Below, in pieces: positions 34,425 to 43,380 of a stretch of DNA of 64,000 nucleotides (its first letter is position 1; every line of letters starts with the position of its first letter). Source of the DNA: Chloroflexota bacterium (lineage in GTDB: Bacteria; Chloroflexota; UBA11872; VXNJ01). The stretch spans positions 186,001 through 250,000 of the forward strand of contig VXNJ01000001.1 of the NCBI GenBank assembly GCA_009840625.1, given 5' to 3'. The notes under the pieces are model-generated. The model was not told where the DNA came from. It saw only the letters and a list, made by a program, of their open reading frames with translations, and did no database searches. The translations under genes and the position numbers were made by a program.

Positions 34425-35918
34425 TTGCTAGCCGGCGCCGTCGCCGGCAGCCCCCATTACAAGTGGTGGGTGTTCGCCGCAGTTGGACTTGGCACGTTCA
34501 CCGGGGTCATGACTTTCGGGTCGGTAAACGTGGCCCTGCCCACCATCGCGGATCACTTCGGCAGCGACCTGCCAACCATCCAGTGGGTCGTGATCGCCCA
34601 GACGTTAACGATCAGCGCGCTGCTGCTGCCGATGGGCCGGCTCAGCGACCTGGTCGGGCGGAAGCGGGTCTACATGACGGGTCTGCTTTTTCTGGTTGGA
34701 GCCTCAGTCTTTGCCGCGCTCTCGCCAAACGTCACGCTCCTGATACTTTCCCGGGTCGTCCAGGGGGTGGGGGCGGCCATGACCCAGGGCACGGCGATGG
34801 CCATGATCACGACGGTCTTCCCCGACGAAGAGCGCGGCAAGGGGATCGGGTCCCACATGAGCATGGTCGGCGCCGGCGGGATGGCCGGACCGGCAATCGG
34901 CGGGTTGCTGGTAAGCGCATTCGGCTGGCGGTCGGTCTTCCTGATCAACCTGCCGCTGGCCTCAATCGCGCTGCTGGGGGCCCTGCTCTTGTTGGACTCC
35001 AAGCTGTTCCACCGCGAGCAGCGCGGGATCGGCTTCGACTGGCCCGGAGCCACGCTTTCGACGGCCGCGCTGGTGACTTTCCTGCTGCTGATGACCAACG
35101 GAAACCGGCTGGGCTGGGATTCGCCGATCGCGATCGCGGCCGCCTTGCTGTTCGTGGCGTTGGTGGCCGGTTTTCTGGCTTGGGAGTCGAAAGCGCCGGC
35201 TCCGATGCTGGATCTCGGACTTTTCCGAAACCGCGTCTTTTCACTGGGCGTTCTGGCCTCGTTCATGTCTTTTCTGAGCACCGGGTCGGTCCGCTTTCTC
35301 ATGCCTTTCTACCTGCAGGGAGTCCTGGGTTTTCCGGCCGGTCAGGTGGGCCTGATCATGCTTCCCACCGCGGTGACCATGACCATCACCGGGCCGATCG
35401 CGGGGCGGCTGTCGGACCGCTTCGGCTATCGAATCTTCAACGTCCTGGGACTGGTGATCGCCGCGGTCGGAATCTTTGTGATCTCGAGAGTTTCCGAGTC
35501 GACTCCGGTGGCGCTCATCATCGCGGCCCTGGTCGTCCAAAGCGCCGGCAGCGGACTGTTCTCATCGCCTAATTCGGCATCGATTTTCAGCGCCTCCAGC
35601 TCGGCGCGCCACGGCATCGTCTCGGCGCTGCTGAGCCTGGTCCGCAATTCGGCCAACGTCACTTCAATTGCGCTCGGAACCGCAGTCGTGGCCGCGACCA
35701 TGGCGGGGATGGGGTTCGCCCCCGATTTGCGCGGTGTGGCCAGCGCCGATGGTTCCGGAGCCGGAGCCGCATTCGTCTCGGGAATGAACCTGCTGTACAC
35801 CGGCACCGGGTGCCTGCTGCTGCTGGGCGCGGTCGCTTCGTTCTTCAAGGGCGGGGATCTTCCTTCAATTGGAAGTGCCCGCGGCCGGCCGCGACGCGGA
35901 CGGGCCCGCACCAGTTAG
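34425..35918 (+). CDS. MFS transporter, DHA2 (EmrB/QacA) drug-exporter type
   Basis: 497 residues with about 14 predicted membrane helices, the DHA2 layout. The loop 2-3 motif is GRLSDLVGRKRVY, and helix 5 carries GAGGMAGPAIGGLL, the antiporter motif C region. The C-terminus is short, basic and cytoplasmic. Proton-driven export of drugs or metabolites is the family role; the substrate is unknown, though its place beside the purine genes allows a nucleobase or nucleoside exporter. TTG start at 34425 without a clear ribosome site. It ends 8 nt before the convergent LLM gene. Confidence 0.9.
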   Translation: MLAGAVAGSPHYKWWVFAAVGLGTFTGVMTFGSVNVALPTIADHFGSDLPTIQWVVIAQTLTISALLLPMGRLSDLVGRKRVYMTGLLFLVGASVFAALSPNVTLLILSRVVQGVGAAMTQGTAMAMITTVFPDEERGKGIGSHMSMVGAGGMAGPAIGGLLVSAFGWRSVFLINLPLASIALLGALLLLDSKLFHREQRGIGFDWPGATLSTAALVTFLLLMTNGNRLGWDSPIAIAAALLFVALVAGFLAWESKAPAPMLDLGLFRNRVFSLGVLASFMSFLSTGSVRFLMPFYLQGVLGFPAGQVGLIMLPTAVTMTITGPIAGRLSDRFGYRIFNVLGLVIAAVGIFVISRVSESTPVALIIAALVVQSAGSGLFSSPNSASIFSASSSARHGIVSALLSLVRNSANVTSIALGTAVVAATMAGMGFAPDLRGVASADGSGAGAAFVSGMNLLYTGTGCLLLLGAVASFFKGGDLPSIGSARGRPRRGRARTS

Positions 35919-35926
35919 CAATCCGC

Positions 35927-37105
35927 TCAGCTAGATTTGTGGTCGGCCTGGGACTTGAATCGCGGCATTACGTCTTCGGCGAACCAGCCCAACTGCTCCA
36001 GGATCACGTCCTTGGGGGTGCCAACGACCGACCCGACGTTGATCTCCGCCAGGCCCGGGTAGCGCTCCTGGACATCGAAGATCTTTTCGGCGACCAGATC
36101 GGGCGGCCCGCACAGCCACGAACCCGCCGCCACCCCGTCGCGGACCGTGGGCAGACCCGCCCCCACCGCCGCGGAAGGGTCCCCGAGCGCGGCAAGATGC
36201 TCGTCGGAGAGTTTGCGGAACCCCAGCGGGGCGAACATCTTCATGTCCTCCTCGGCGAACCGCTCGGCCTCGGCGATGGCCTTTGCCTCGGTGTCGGCCA
36301 GGTGGACCGAAAACCCGATGATCAGGTCCTGGCCCAGCTCGGTTTCGCGGCCTGAGCGGGCGAGCGCGTCGCGCCACGCCGCAACGACCCGGTCGGCGGC
36401 ACCGCCGGGAGCCGCCCCGCCGCCCAGCATGCCCTTGATTCCGTGTTTGATCATGAAGTCGATCCCGCGCGGGCTGGCGCTGACCAGGGGCTGGTAGCAC
36501 TCGACCGGGAGGTTTGCGGGCCGCGGCACGAGGGTGATTTCCTCCAACTGGTAGCCGCGGTATGGGACTGGGGGCGGAATCGTGTAGTTGGGACCGCGGT
36601 GCGAGAACGAGCGGCTGTTGAAGGCCTTGAAGATTATGTCGACCTGTTCTTCGAAAAGATCGCGGTTGGCGTGCTGGTCGAGCATCGGCGCGCCGAACGA
36701 TTCGACCTCGCGCGTGTGATATCCCCTGCCAACCCCGAAGATGACCCGGCCACCGGTCAGAATGTCGGCCGTCGCGTAGTCCTCGGCCAGGCGCAACGGG
36801 TTCCACATCGGGGCGATGTTGAAGCCGCAGCCGATCCTTATCTTTTCCGTCAAGTGGCAGAGATGGACCCCGAAGAGCAGCAGATTCGGGATGCACTCGT
36901 AGCCTTCGCGCTGGAAGTGGTGTTCGGCCAGCCAGAACGTGTCGTATCCGCAGTCGTCCATCAGCACCGCGATCGACTCGGCCTTCTCGAACACCGTAGC
37001 CAACTGATCGTCGGGCAGCCAGCGATCGTTTACCGGGATTCCGGCCAGGCCGATGTCCTCCAGATCGACGTGACCGGCGAAGAGAGTTCCGAATCTGGTT
37101 ATCAC
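35927..37105 (-). CDS. LLM-class flavin-dependent oxidoreductase (luciferase-like)
   Basis: 392 residues of the luciferase-like monooxygenase barrel. ESIAVLMDDCGYDTFWLAEHHF near residue 45, RIGCGFNIAPMWNPLRLAEDYATADILTGGRVIFGVGRGYHTREVESF near 90-135, and GSWLCGPPDLVAEKI near 340 are the family landmarks. Such enzymes use FMNH2 or F420H2 with O2 to oxidise small organics; which one is not clear. GTG start at 37105 with AGGG six bases upstream. It lies 119 nt downstream of panC on the same strand and is probably a separate transcription unit. Confidence 0.92.
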   Translation of the reverse strand: MITRFGTLFAGHVDLEDIGLAGIPVNDRWLPDDQLATVFEKAESIAVLMDDCGYDTFWLAEHHFQREGYECIPNLLLFGVHLCHLTEKIRIGCGFNIAPMWNPLRLAEDYATADILTGGRVIFGVGRGYHTREVESFGAPMLDQHANRDLFEEQVDIIFKAFNSRSFSHRGPNYTIPPPVPYRGYQLEEITLVPRPANLPVECYQPLVSASPRGIDFMIKHGIKGMLGGGAAPGGAADRVVAAWRDALARSGRETELGQDLIIGFSVHLADTEAKAIAEAERFAEEDMKMFAPLGFRKLSDEHLAALGDPSAAVGAGLPTVRDGVAAGSWLCGPPDLVAEKIFDVQERYPGLAEINVGSVVGTPKDVILEQLGWFAEDVMPRFKSQADHKSS

Positions 37106-37224
37106 CTGTGCCCTTGCCCCTCACGCTGCGCCGAAGTCCTAGCCGGGTGCTGCAACGCGGCTCCCGGTACCCAGTGACATTATTCGCGACCGCCGGCCGC
37201 CGGCCGGGACTTGCCGAATTCGGA

Positions 37225-38061
37225 TCAGGTGAACAGGACGTTGTCGATCAGGCGGACATCCCCCAGCCGGACTGCCGCCGCCAGCATGCAGGGGCCGTGC
37301 CCGGTCCAGGGTTCGATCGTGTCCGGGTCTACCGCGGCGACGTAGTCGATGCGATCGATCAGCGGCTCGGATTCAATGATTCCGCGGCAGAACGCCTCCA
37401 CATCGCCGGGATCGGCTTTTTCTCCACCGAATCGATCGCGCGCGCTCGAAAGGGCCCGGTAGAGCACCGTTGCCGCCGCCCGCTGGACGGGCGCCAGGTA
37501 GGAATTGCGGCTGCTGAGCGCCAGGCCGTCGCCTGCACGTACCGTCGGCTCAACCGCGATCTCGGTGGGAATATCAAGGTCGCGCAACAGGCGACGAATC
37601 ACCGCGACCTGTTGGCCGTCCTTCTGGCCGAGATACACCCGGTCCGGCAAAGACTGCCCGAGCAGCTTGGCAACGATTGTGGCCACGCCGTCGAAATGCC
37701 CGGGGCGGGCGGCGCCCTCCAGCGGCAGCGCCGGCCCCCCGACGCTTATCGTGCTCGCGAATCCGTCCGGGTACATCTCCTCCGACGAAGGCGCGAACAC
37801 AATGTCGACGCGCTCCTCCTCAAGCAGGGCCAGATCGCGACTTAAGGGGCGCGGGTAGTCGGCCAGATCTTCGCCGCGGCCGAATTGGGTCGGATTGACA
37901 AATATCGACGCCACCACGCAGGCGCATTCTCCCCGCGCCCGTTTGACCAGCGCCAGGTGCCCGGCGTGCAAGGCGCCCATCGTTGGGACCAGGCCAAGCG
38001 GACGCTGCGAACGCGCCAGCGCCGCCCGCAGGTCGGCAACCCTATCTAGCTTTTCGATCAG
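37225..38061 (-). CDS. panC: Pantothenate synthetase, apparent CTG start
   Basis: Joins pantoate and beta-alanine with ATP to give pantothenate. From the first ATG (37980) the protein would lack its first strand, because the conserved GLVPTMGALHAGH begins before it: 27 in-frame residues upstream match normal PanC N-termini (VADLRAALARSQRPLGLVPT). No ATG, GTG or TTG lies in that stretch; the only plausible start is CTG at 38061, which overlaps the panB stop as CTGA. Other motifs: FVNPTQFG, LGQKDGQQ and LALSSRNSYL. Full length is then 278 residues, normal for PanC. Confidence 0.92.
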   Translation of the reverse strand: MIEKLDRVADLRAALARSQRPLGLVPTMGALHAGHLALVKRARGECACVVASIFVNPTQFGRGEDLADYPRPLSRDLALLEEERVDIVFAPSSEEMYPDGFASTISVGGPALPLEGAARPGHFDGVATIVAKLLGQSLPDRVYLGQKDGQQVAVIRRLLRDLDIPTEIAVEPTVRAGDGLALSSRNSYLAPVQRAAATVLYRALSSARDRFGGEKADPGDVEAFCRGIIESEPLIDRIDYVAAVDPDTIEPWTGHGPCMLAAAVRLGDVRLIDNVLFT

Positions 38062-38885
38062 TCCGCGCCGTCTATCGCGTCCAGGACTTGCGGGTCTACG
38101 GCCAGGGTGTGCTCGGAGGACGGGAATCCGCCGCCGGCCACTTCGGCGGCGTAGCTGGCCAGGGCCCCGGCAATCTCGCCGTTGAGCGACGCGTATTGCT
38201 TGCTGTGGCGCGGCAAACGCGGTCCGAGTCCGAGGATGTCGGAGATGACCTGTATCTGGCCGTCGCAGCCCGGTCCGGCGCCGATGCCAATGGTGGGAAT
38301 TTCGAGTCGCTTGGTGATCGCGGCGGCGATTGCGCCGGGGATCAGCTCCAAGACCACCGCGAACGCCCCGGCCGCTTGGACCGCCAGCGCGTCGGCCAGC
38401 AACTGGCGCGCCTCATCCGCGGTTCGCCCGCGGGCGCGATAGCCGCCCAAGTGGTGCACCGACTGCGGTTGCAGCCCGATGTGCGCCATCACCGGTATGC
38501 CGCATTCGGTCAGGCGTCGAATGGAGTCGGCGACGACCTCGCCGCCTTCGAGCTTGACCGCTTGCGCACCGCCCTCCTGCAGCAGCCGCGATGCGTTGCG
38601 CAGCGCGTCGGCGGTGTCCGTCTGGTAAGTCATGAACGGCATGTCGGCGACGATCAGCGATCGGCGGGCGCCACGAACGACCGCCTTGGTGTGGTGGACA
38701 ATGTCGTCCAATGTCACCGGAATGGTGGAATCCAAACCGAGAACGACTTCGCCCAGCGTGTCGCCCACCAGGATCACCGGAATCTGAGCTTCGTCCACCA
38801 GCCGTGCGGTCGCATGATCGTACGCGGTCACGCAGGCTATCGGCTGCCGCGCGCGTTTCATGGCCGCAAGCTTGGTGACCCGCAC
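38058..38885 (-). CDS. panB: 3-methyl-2-oxobutanoate hydroxymethyltransferase
   Basis: 275 residues of the PanB barrel, which adds a one-carbon unit from methylene-tetrahydrofolate to 2-oxoisovalerate to make ketopantoate. Motifs: VTAYDHATARLVDEA, LVGDTLGEVVLGLDST (Mg-binding Asp), HHTKAV, GIPVMAHIGLQPQS and PTIGIGAGPGCDGQ. The GTG at 38885 is preferred because it begins the typical VRVTKLAAMKR N-terminus; an earlier start at 38963 would add 26 atypical residues. The end overlaps the start of panC. The upstream neighbour encodes a phosphopantetheinyl transferase. Confidence 0.94.
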   Translation of the reverse strand: MRVTKLAAMKRARQPIACVTAYDHATARLVDEAQIPVILVGDTLGEVVLGLDSTIPVTLDDIVHHTKAVVRGARRSLIVADMPFMTYQTDTADALRNASRLLQEGGAQAVKLEGGEVVADSIRRLTECGIPVMAHIGLQPQSVHHLGGYRARGRTADEARQLLADALAVQAAGAFAVVLELIPGAIAAAITKRLEIPTIGIGAGPGCDGQIQVISDILGLGPRLPRHSKQYASLNGEIAGALASYAAEVAGGGFPSSEHTLAVDPQVLDAIDGAD

Positions 38886-38981
38886 CCTGTTTGTGATGGC
38901 GCTTCGCCTTACTGATCGCCGACCAAGCCAGCCCAGTCTAGCGACCGATCCGGACCGCCCCATGCCATGGGTTCGGGATGA

Positions 38982-39743
38982 TCAGGGCGCGGGTGGCAAC
39001 TCCCGGGCCAGGGAGGCCGCGAAAACCGCGGTGCCAAGGTTTGAGATTTCCCACCGTCCGCCTAGCACGTCCCGGTCATGGAAACATCGCGTTTCGCCGG
39101 ATCGACCAACCGAATCGACCAGATTGAGCCGGGACACGTCGATGGCGTGACCCAGACCGTTTGCCTTCACCAACGCTTCCTTGGCGGTCCAAAGATCATA
39201 GAAGCGCGAAATCCTGCGGTCCGAATCCATTTGCTCCATTTGCCGTCGCTCGGCCTCGGTCAACAGGATCTCAATCAGCTGATCGATCGCCTTGCGCTCG
39301 CGGCGCACCTCGACGTCGACACCGAGCCTGCCGCCGGGGGCAATTGCGATCATCCCGTGATCGCCGCTGTGGGACACGTTGAAGCTGAATCCGCACCGCT
39401 CATCCCCAATCAGGGCGAACGGTTTGCCGCGCCGGCCCTCCTCGAACCTCAGCGAGCGGTTCGGACAATCAAGGCGCCGCACCAGCAGGATCCGCAGGGC
39501 GGCCCGGCAGAGGGCGAACTGGCGCTTCGGCAGATCGCCCAGGTACCGGCGCCGGCGCTCGTTTTCAGACTCGTCCAACCACGCCAGGGCCGCCGACTCC
39601 GAACCATTTGCTGGCGTGAGGTCGACGTGGTACACGACAAGATCGCCCTGCCGCAAATGCGGCCGCCACCACGGCCGGAACGCGCTGGCCGGCCCGGGCG
39701 TCAAGTCGCCGCCATTTCCCAGCGCCCGGGAGCCGGCCGCCAC
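38982..39743 (-). CDS. 4'-phosphopantetheinyl transferase (Sfp type)
   Basis: 253 residues, the length of Sfp-type enzymes that move phosphopantetheine from CoA to a Ser of carrier proteins. Mg-binding Asp and Glu are in LGVDVEV near residue 140, and the second motif FYDLWTAKEALVKANGLG is near 185. NVSHSGDHG before the first motif is also typical. GTG start at 39743. It stands directly upstream of panB and panC on the same strand, so the enzyme that uses CoA is beside genes for a CoA precursor. No polyketide or peptide synthetase is in view, so the target is probably the fatty acid carrier protein or something encoded elsewhere. Confidence 0.92.
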   Translation of the reverse strand: MAAGSRALGNGGDLTPGPASAFRPWWRPHLRQGDLVVYHVDLTPANGSESAALAWLDESENERRRRYLGDLPKRQFALCRAALRILLVRRLDCPNRSLRFEEGRRGKPFALIGDERCGFSFNVSHSGDHGMIAIAPGGRLGVDVEVRRERKAIDQLIEILLTEAERRQMEQMDSDRRISRFYDLWTAKEALVKANGLGHAIDVSRLNLVDSVGRSGETRCFHDRDVLGGRWEISNLGTAVFAASLARELPPAP

Positions 39744-39826
39744 CGGGCGAGCCTGGCGGGGCGAATGGTCCGTCCCGGAACCCTATGCATTGGTTGCGTG
39801 ATCGGCAATCGTGACATTGGCGAGGT

Positions 39827-41551
39827 TTATCCGTGCGCCCTCACCTGTACCGCAACGACATCCAGGCCGAAATACTTGCGGTGCTGAACCGCCGCCGCGT
39901 AGTGGCCCAGCAGCCGCATCGACAGCTGGTTGTCGGCCATATCCGTGTCCTCCTCCTCCTCGAGGTGGGCCAGCCGGTCCTCGAGATTGGCGTCGTCGAA
40001 CGCGGCCACGAATTCGAGTTCGATGACCTCACCGGCCGGACGCACGGTGAGCACGAGACGCGGTACGTCGCCAGCGGATTGTTCATTTGGCATCAGGCTG
40101 TGCAGGGTTTCCTCGGCCGCCGAACGCAGCCGGTCGGCCGAACCCTGGTCCCAGCCGGCGCGGGTCGCGGCGGCGCCAACGAACCCGTCGATCTCGGCGA
40201 ACGCGGCCTGGCCAAGGTCGGTCTTGAGCCGCGAGGGCCGACGCGGATTGGTTGCATCCAGGAAAAGCGTCAGGGCGACCGCCGTCAGCGACCCGATCAG
40301 CATCCCATTGTCCAGCAGCGGCCCCCAGGTCCCACCGATCAGATCGGCGAAAACGCTTTGCTGTTCGATTCCGGCGCCGAGCGCGAACGATATGCCGACA
40401 ACGACCATCTTGGGAAAGTCCAGGCCGTCCCGGCTGATCGTGCGCAGGCCTTCCGCGAAAAGCAGTCCGGTCGCGGTGAGTATGTAGGTCCCCAGCACGG
40501 CGCTTGGAATGGCCAGCAGCAGGGAGGTGAGTTTGGGCAGAAACGCCAGGGCAACCAGGAACACACCCACCATGTAACCAACGTTCCGGGACGCGACCCC
40601 GGTCAGATTCATCAACGCCACGCTGGTTGCCGAATAAACCGTCGTTGGCGGCGTCCCGGCCAGTCCGGAAAGAAGCACCCCAAGGCCATTGACGTTGAGC
40701 GATCCCTGGACGGACCGGAAATCGGTCGCCCGCACGCCGCGCTGCGACGCCTGCTGGGCGGCTATGCTGTCGCCGATGTTCTTTACCGCCCCGACAAGGG
40801 TGATCACCACGAACACTGGCAGCAAGGCCAGGAACTGGGCGTCGGGCGATAGGTCGAAGCCGGCCAGCCCGGCGGCAGGGATCCCGAACCAGGCCGCCTC
40901 GGCCAGCGGCGCAAGGTCGTAGGCGCCGAAAGCGGCGGCGGCGGCGCAGCCGAACGCGATGCCGATCAGCGGCGACCAGAGGCGCAGAACCCCGCCGGAC
41001 CGCAGCGCCATGGCGATGATTACCACCAGCGTCACCAGCGCAATGACCGGGGCCGCCGCTTCCGGGGCGTCGCCCTGGACCTGCCGCATCTGGCCGATCG
41101 CAATTGGCAGGATCGCCACCGCGATCAGCATGAGCGCGGTCCCGGAAACGATCGGGGTGATGACCCGCCTCAGGGCGGGCAGCCAATTGGCCAGGGCCAG
41201 GTAGAAAAGCGATGACACGACCACCAGACTAGCCAGCAGGGCCGGTCCACCGGCCTGAAGGGCAAGGACGGACACCGCCACGAAATTGGGAGTCGTGCCC
41301 ATGATCAGCACGTGTCCGGCGCCGACCCTCCCGAACCGGACTGCCTGCAGGGCGGTGAGGACGCCGGCGATGATCAGCGCCGCAAAGACCGCCCAGGAAA
41401 GATATGCGTCATCCTGCCCGCCGGCCCGCGCGGTGATGGCGACCACCAGAACAAGGGGGGCCAGCGCGAAAATCGCCCCCTGGATTCCAACGCCGGCGGC
41501 CGTCGGAAGAGGGCAGCGCTCGCCGGGGGCGAAACGCATCGGCGCGCTCAT
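39827..41551 (-). CDS. NCS2-type nucleobase permease with an extra C-terminal cytoplasmic domain
   Basis: 574 residues. The first 435 form about 14 membrane helices of the xanthine/uracil permease family, with GTTPNFVAVSVLAL, GAVKNIGDSIAAQQ and LTGVASRNVGY. The usual Gln-Asn signature before LTGVASR is replaced by SATSVALM (residues 307-314). From residue 440 a soluble domain of about 135 residues follows, with RLRSAAEETLHSLM, an acidic stretch (EEEEDTD) and LSMRLLGHYAAAVQH; the pattern recalls a GHKL ATPase/anti-sigma-like fold, which is my inference. Substrate probably a purine or related ring. It precedes the phosphopantetheinyl transferase gene by 83 nt. Confidence 0.82.
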   Translation of the reverse strand: MSAPMRFAPGERCPLPTAAGVGIQGAIFALAPLVLVVAITARAGGQDDAYLSWAVFAALIIAGVLTALQAVRFGRVGAGHVLIMGTTPNFVAVSVLALQAGGPALLASLVVVSSLFYLALANWLPALRRVITPIVSGTALMLIAVAILPIAIGQMRQVQGDAPEAAAPVIALVTLVVIIAMALRSGGVLRLWSPLIGIAFGCAAAAAFGAYDLAPLAEAAWFGIPAAGLAGFDLSPDAQFLALLPVFVVITLVGAVKNIGDSIAAQQASQRGVRATDFRSVQGSLNVNGLGVLLSGLAGTPPTTVYSATSVALMNLTGVASRNVGYMVGVFLVALAFLPKLTSLLLAIPSAVLGTYILTATGLLFAEGLRTISRDGLDFPKMVVVGISFALGAGIEQQSVFADLIGGTWGPLLDNGMLIGSLTAVALTLFLDATNPRRPSRLKTDLGQAAFAEIDGFVGAAATRAGWDQGSADRLRSAAEETLHSLMPNEQSAGDVPRLVLTVRPAGEVIELEFVAAFDDANLEDRLAHLEEEEDTDMADNQLSMRLLGHYAAAVQHRKYFGLDVVAVQVRAHG

Positions 41552-41671
41552 GCTCTCAGACCCAACCCCTGCTCCCGCCTATTCGGGCCGCCGCAGTAGG
41601 GCGTGGCCCGGGTGCGATGAAGGGCTTCACGTGGCCCGGTCCGCGGTTCCCGGCCACCGGTCGGATCCGCG

Positions 41672-42607
41672 CTACCAGCCGATTTCGTAGCTGAGCAGCT
41701 TGGCGTTGATGAAGGTGACGATCGCTATGACGACAAACAGCGTGAACGATAGGGCGGCCGCGAACCCCATTTTCAGCGCCAGGAAGGCTTCCAGGTAAAT
41801 CAGCATCACGATCGTGATCGTCGAATCGACCGGCCCCCCACAGATCCGGGTGCCGTCGTCGCAGGCCATGATGAAAACCTGGGTGAACATCTGCAGGGCG
41901 CCGATGAAGTAGATGATCACCACGAAATACGTGGTCGGGGCCAGCAGCGGCACCGTCACCTTGAACATCTGCGACAGCCTTCCGGCGCCGTCGATCTCGG
42001 CCGCCTCGTATAGGTGCGGCGGGATTGACTGCAGGCCGGCCAAATAGATGACCATGTTCAGGCCCATGTTCTTCCAGATGCTCATCAGGATGATTGCCAG
42101 CAGGGCGAAATCCGGATCCCGCATCCACTTGATCGGCACCAGTCCCAGCATCTGCATGAATTCGCTGATGATGCCGGTCTGGGGTTCGTATATCCAGAGA
42201 AAGATTACCGACACCGCCACCATCGACGAGACGACCGGCATGTAGAACATCGCCCGGAAAAAGTAGATTCCGCGAATGCCGCGGTTGATCAAAACCGCCA
42301 GCAGGAGCGAAGTGATCACGCCCGCCGGTACGGTGCCGATCGCAAACAGCACGGTGTTGCGGATGGCCGGTGGGAACCGCGGCTCGCTGGAGATATCGAG
42401 GTAGTTTTCGAACCCGGCGTACCGGGGGGCGGTCAGGAGATCGTAGGTGGTGAAGCTGTAGGCGAGCGCCCCCAGGATGGGAACGATCACAAATAGGGAA
42501 ATGAACACGATCGACGGCAGGACGAACAGGTAGGCCGCGAACCCGCCGCGGAACGTGAGCCCGAACCGCGAGCGCAACGCCCGCAAAGGGACTGGATTTG
42601 CCGCCAT
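41672..42607 (-). CDS. MalF-type sugar ABC transporter permease, copy A (intact)
   Basis: 311 residues with six predicted membrane helices. The ATPase-docking EAA loop is YEAAEIDGAGRLSQMFKVTVPLLAPT near residue 200. It belongs to the MalF/UgpA-type permeases of carbohydrate importers. The ATG at 42607 has AGGGGAAG just upstream. Normally a MalF gene is followed by MalG and preceded by a binding protein; none of these is adjacent. By eye most positions are identical to copy B at 43381-44331, and the pseudogene at 45857-46845 is a third copy. Confidence 0.92.
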   Translation of the reverse strand: MAANPVPLRALRSRFGLTFRGGFAAYLFVLPSIVFISLFVIVPILGALAYSFTTYDLLTAPRYAGFENYLDISSEPRFPPAIRNTVLFAIGTVPAGVITSLLLAVLINRGIRGIYFFRAMFYMPVVSSMVAVSVIFLWIYEPQTGIISEFMQMLGLVPIKWMRDPDFALLAIILMSIWKNMGLNMVIYLAGLQSIPPHLYEAAEIDGAGRLSQMFKVTVPLLAPTTYFVVIIYFIGALQMFTQVFIMACDDGTRICGGPVDSTITIVMLIYLEAFLALKMGFAAALSFTLFVVIAIVTFINAKLLSYEIGW

Positions 42608-42767
42608 CTACTTCCCCTGACCCAGATCTGCCCTATATCCACACCGCCCGGCTCATGTTACGGGAATGGCGACAAATCCCTCGGCAATCCGCGCCCGGGG
42701 CGTTGCGGCATAGCACGCAATCCGGTTCGGATAATCGACCCGGTCAACCGGTTCGGGTCAGGCGATC

Positions 42768-43247
42768 GTGTCGAGATTCCGCATCCTCAGGGAAATCTGG
42801 CTGCCGCAGCCGCGGGAGAGGGTCTTCGAGTTCTTCGCCGACCCGCGCAACCTTGAAAAGCTCACTCCGGCATGGCTGCGGTTCGAAGTCCTGGATCCAG
42901 AATCGATCCAATTGGACGCCGGCGCATCAATCGACTACCGCTTGCGGCTGCGCGGTTTCCCGCTTCGCTGGCGCAGCCAAATCGTCATTTGGGATCCCCC
43001 GCGCAGGTTCGTTGACATCCAGATCCGCGGCCCCTACCAAGAATGGGCGCACGAGCACCGTTTCGAGTCCCAATCCGACGGGACTCTCGTAATCGACCGC
43101 GTCGACTACACGGTGCCGGGTGGGCGCCTGGTCAACCGGCTGTTTGTGCGCAGGGACCTGGAGAAGATATTCGACTACCGCACCGCCGCGTTGCGCAGCA
43201 TATTTGTACGCGGTGACGCCCGCGCCGGCCCGGCAAACCCTCCCTGA
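42768..43247 (+). CDS. SRPBCC-fold (polyketide cyclase/START-like) protein
   Basis: 159 residues with the helix-grip pattern of the SRPBCC superfamily: PRERVFEFFADPRNLEKLTPAWLRFEVL at the start, strands with YRLRLRGFPLRWRSQIVIWDPPRRFVD, and a C-terminal helix LEKIFDYRTAALRSIF. These bind hydrophobic ligands in a central pocket; the ligand is unknown. GTG start at 42768 with AGG seven bases upstream. It sits between permease copies A and B on the other strand, divergent from A by 160 nt. Confidence 0.85.
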   Translation: MSRFRILREIWLPQPRERVFEFFADPRNLEKLTPAWLRFEVLDPESIQLDAGASIDYRLRLRGFPLRWRSQIVIWDPPRRFVDIQIRGPYQEWAHEHRFESQSDGTLVIDRVDYTVPGGRLVNRLFVRRDLEKIFDYRTAALRSIFVRGDARAGPANPP

Positions 43248-43380
43248 GCGAATCAATCAAAATCTGCCCGGCAAACGTTTGCCGCATTCCGATCCGGGGC
43301 CCGGATTAAGCACTTCGACCCGGCCTGGGCAAGTTGACCGCCGTTCGCGTCCGGACCCGCACCGCCGGATGCCGCGTCGC

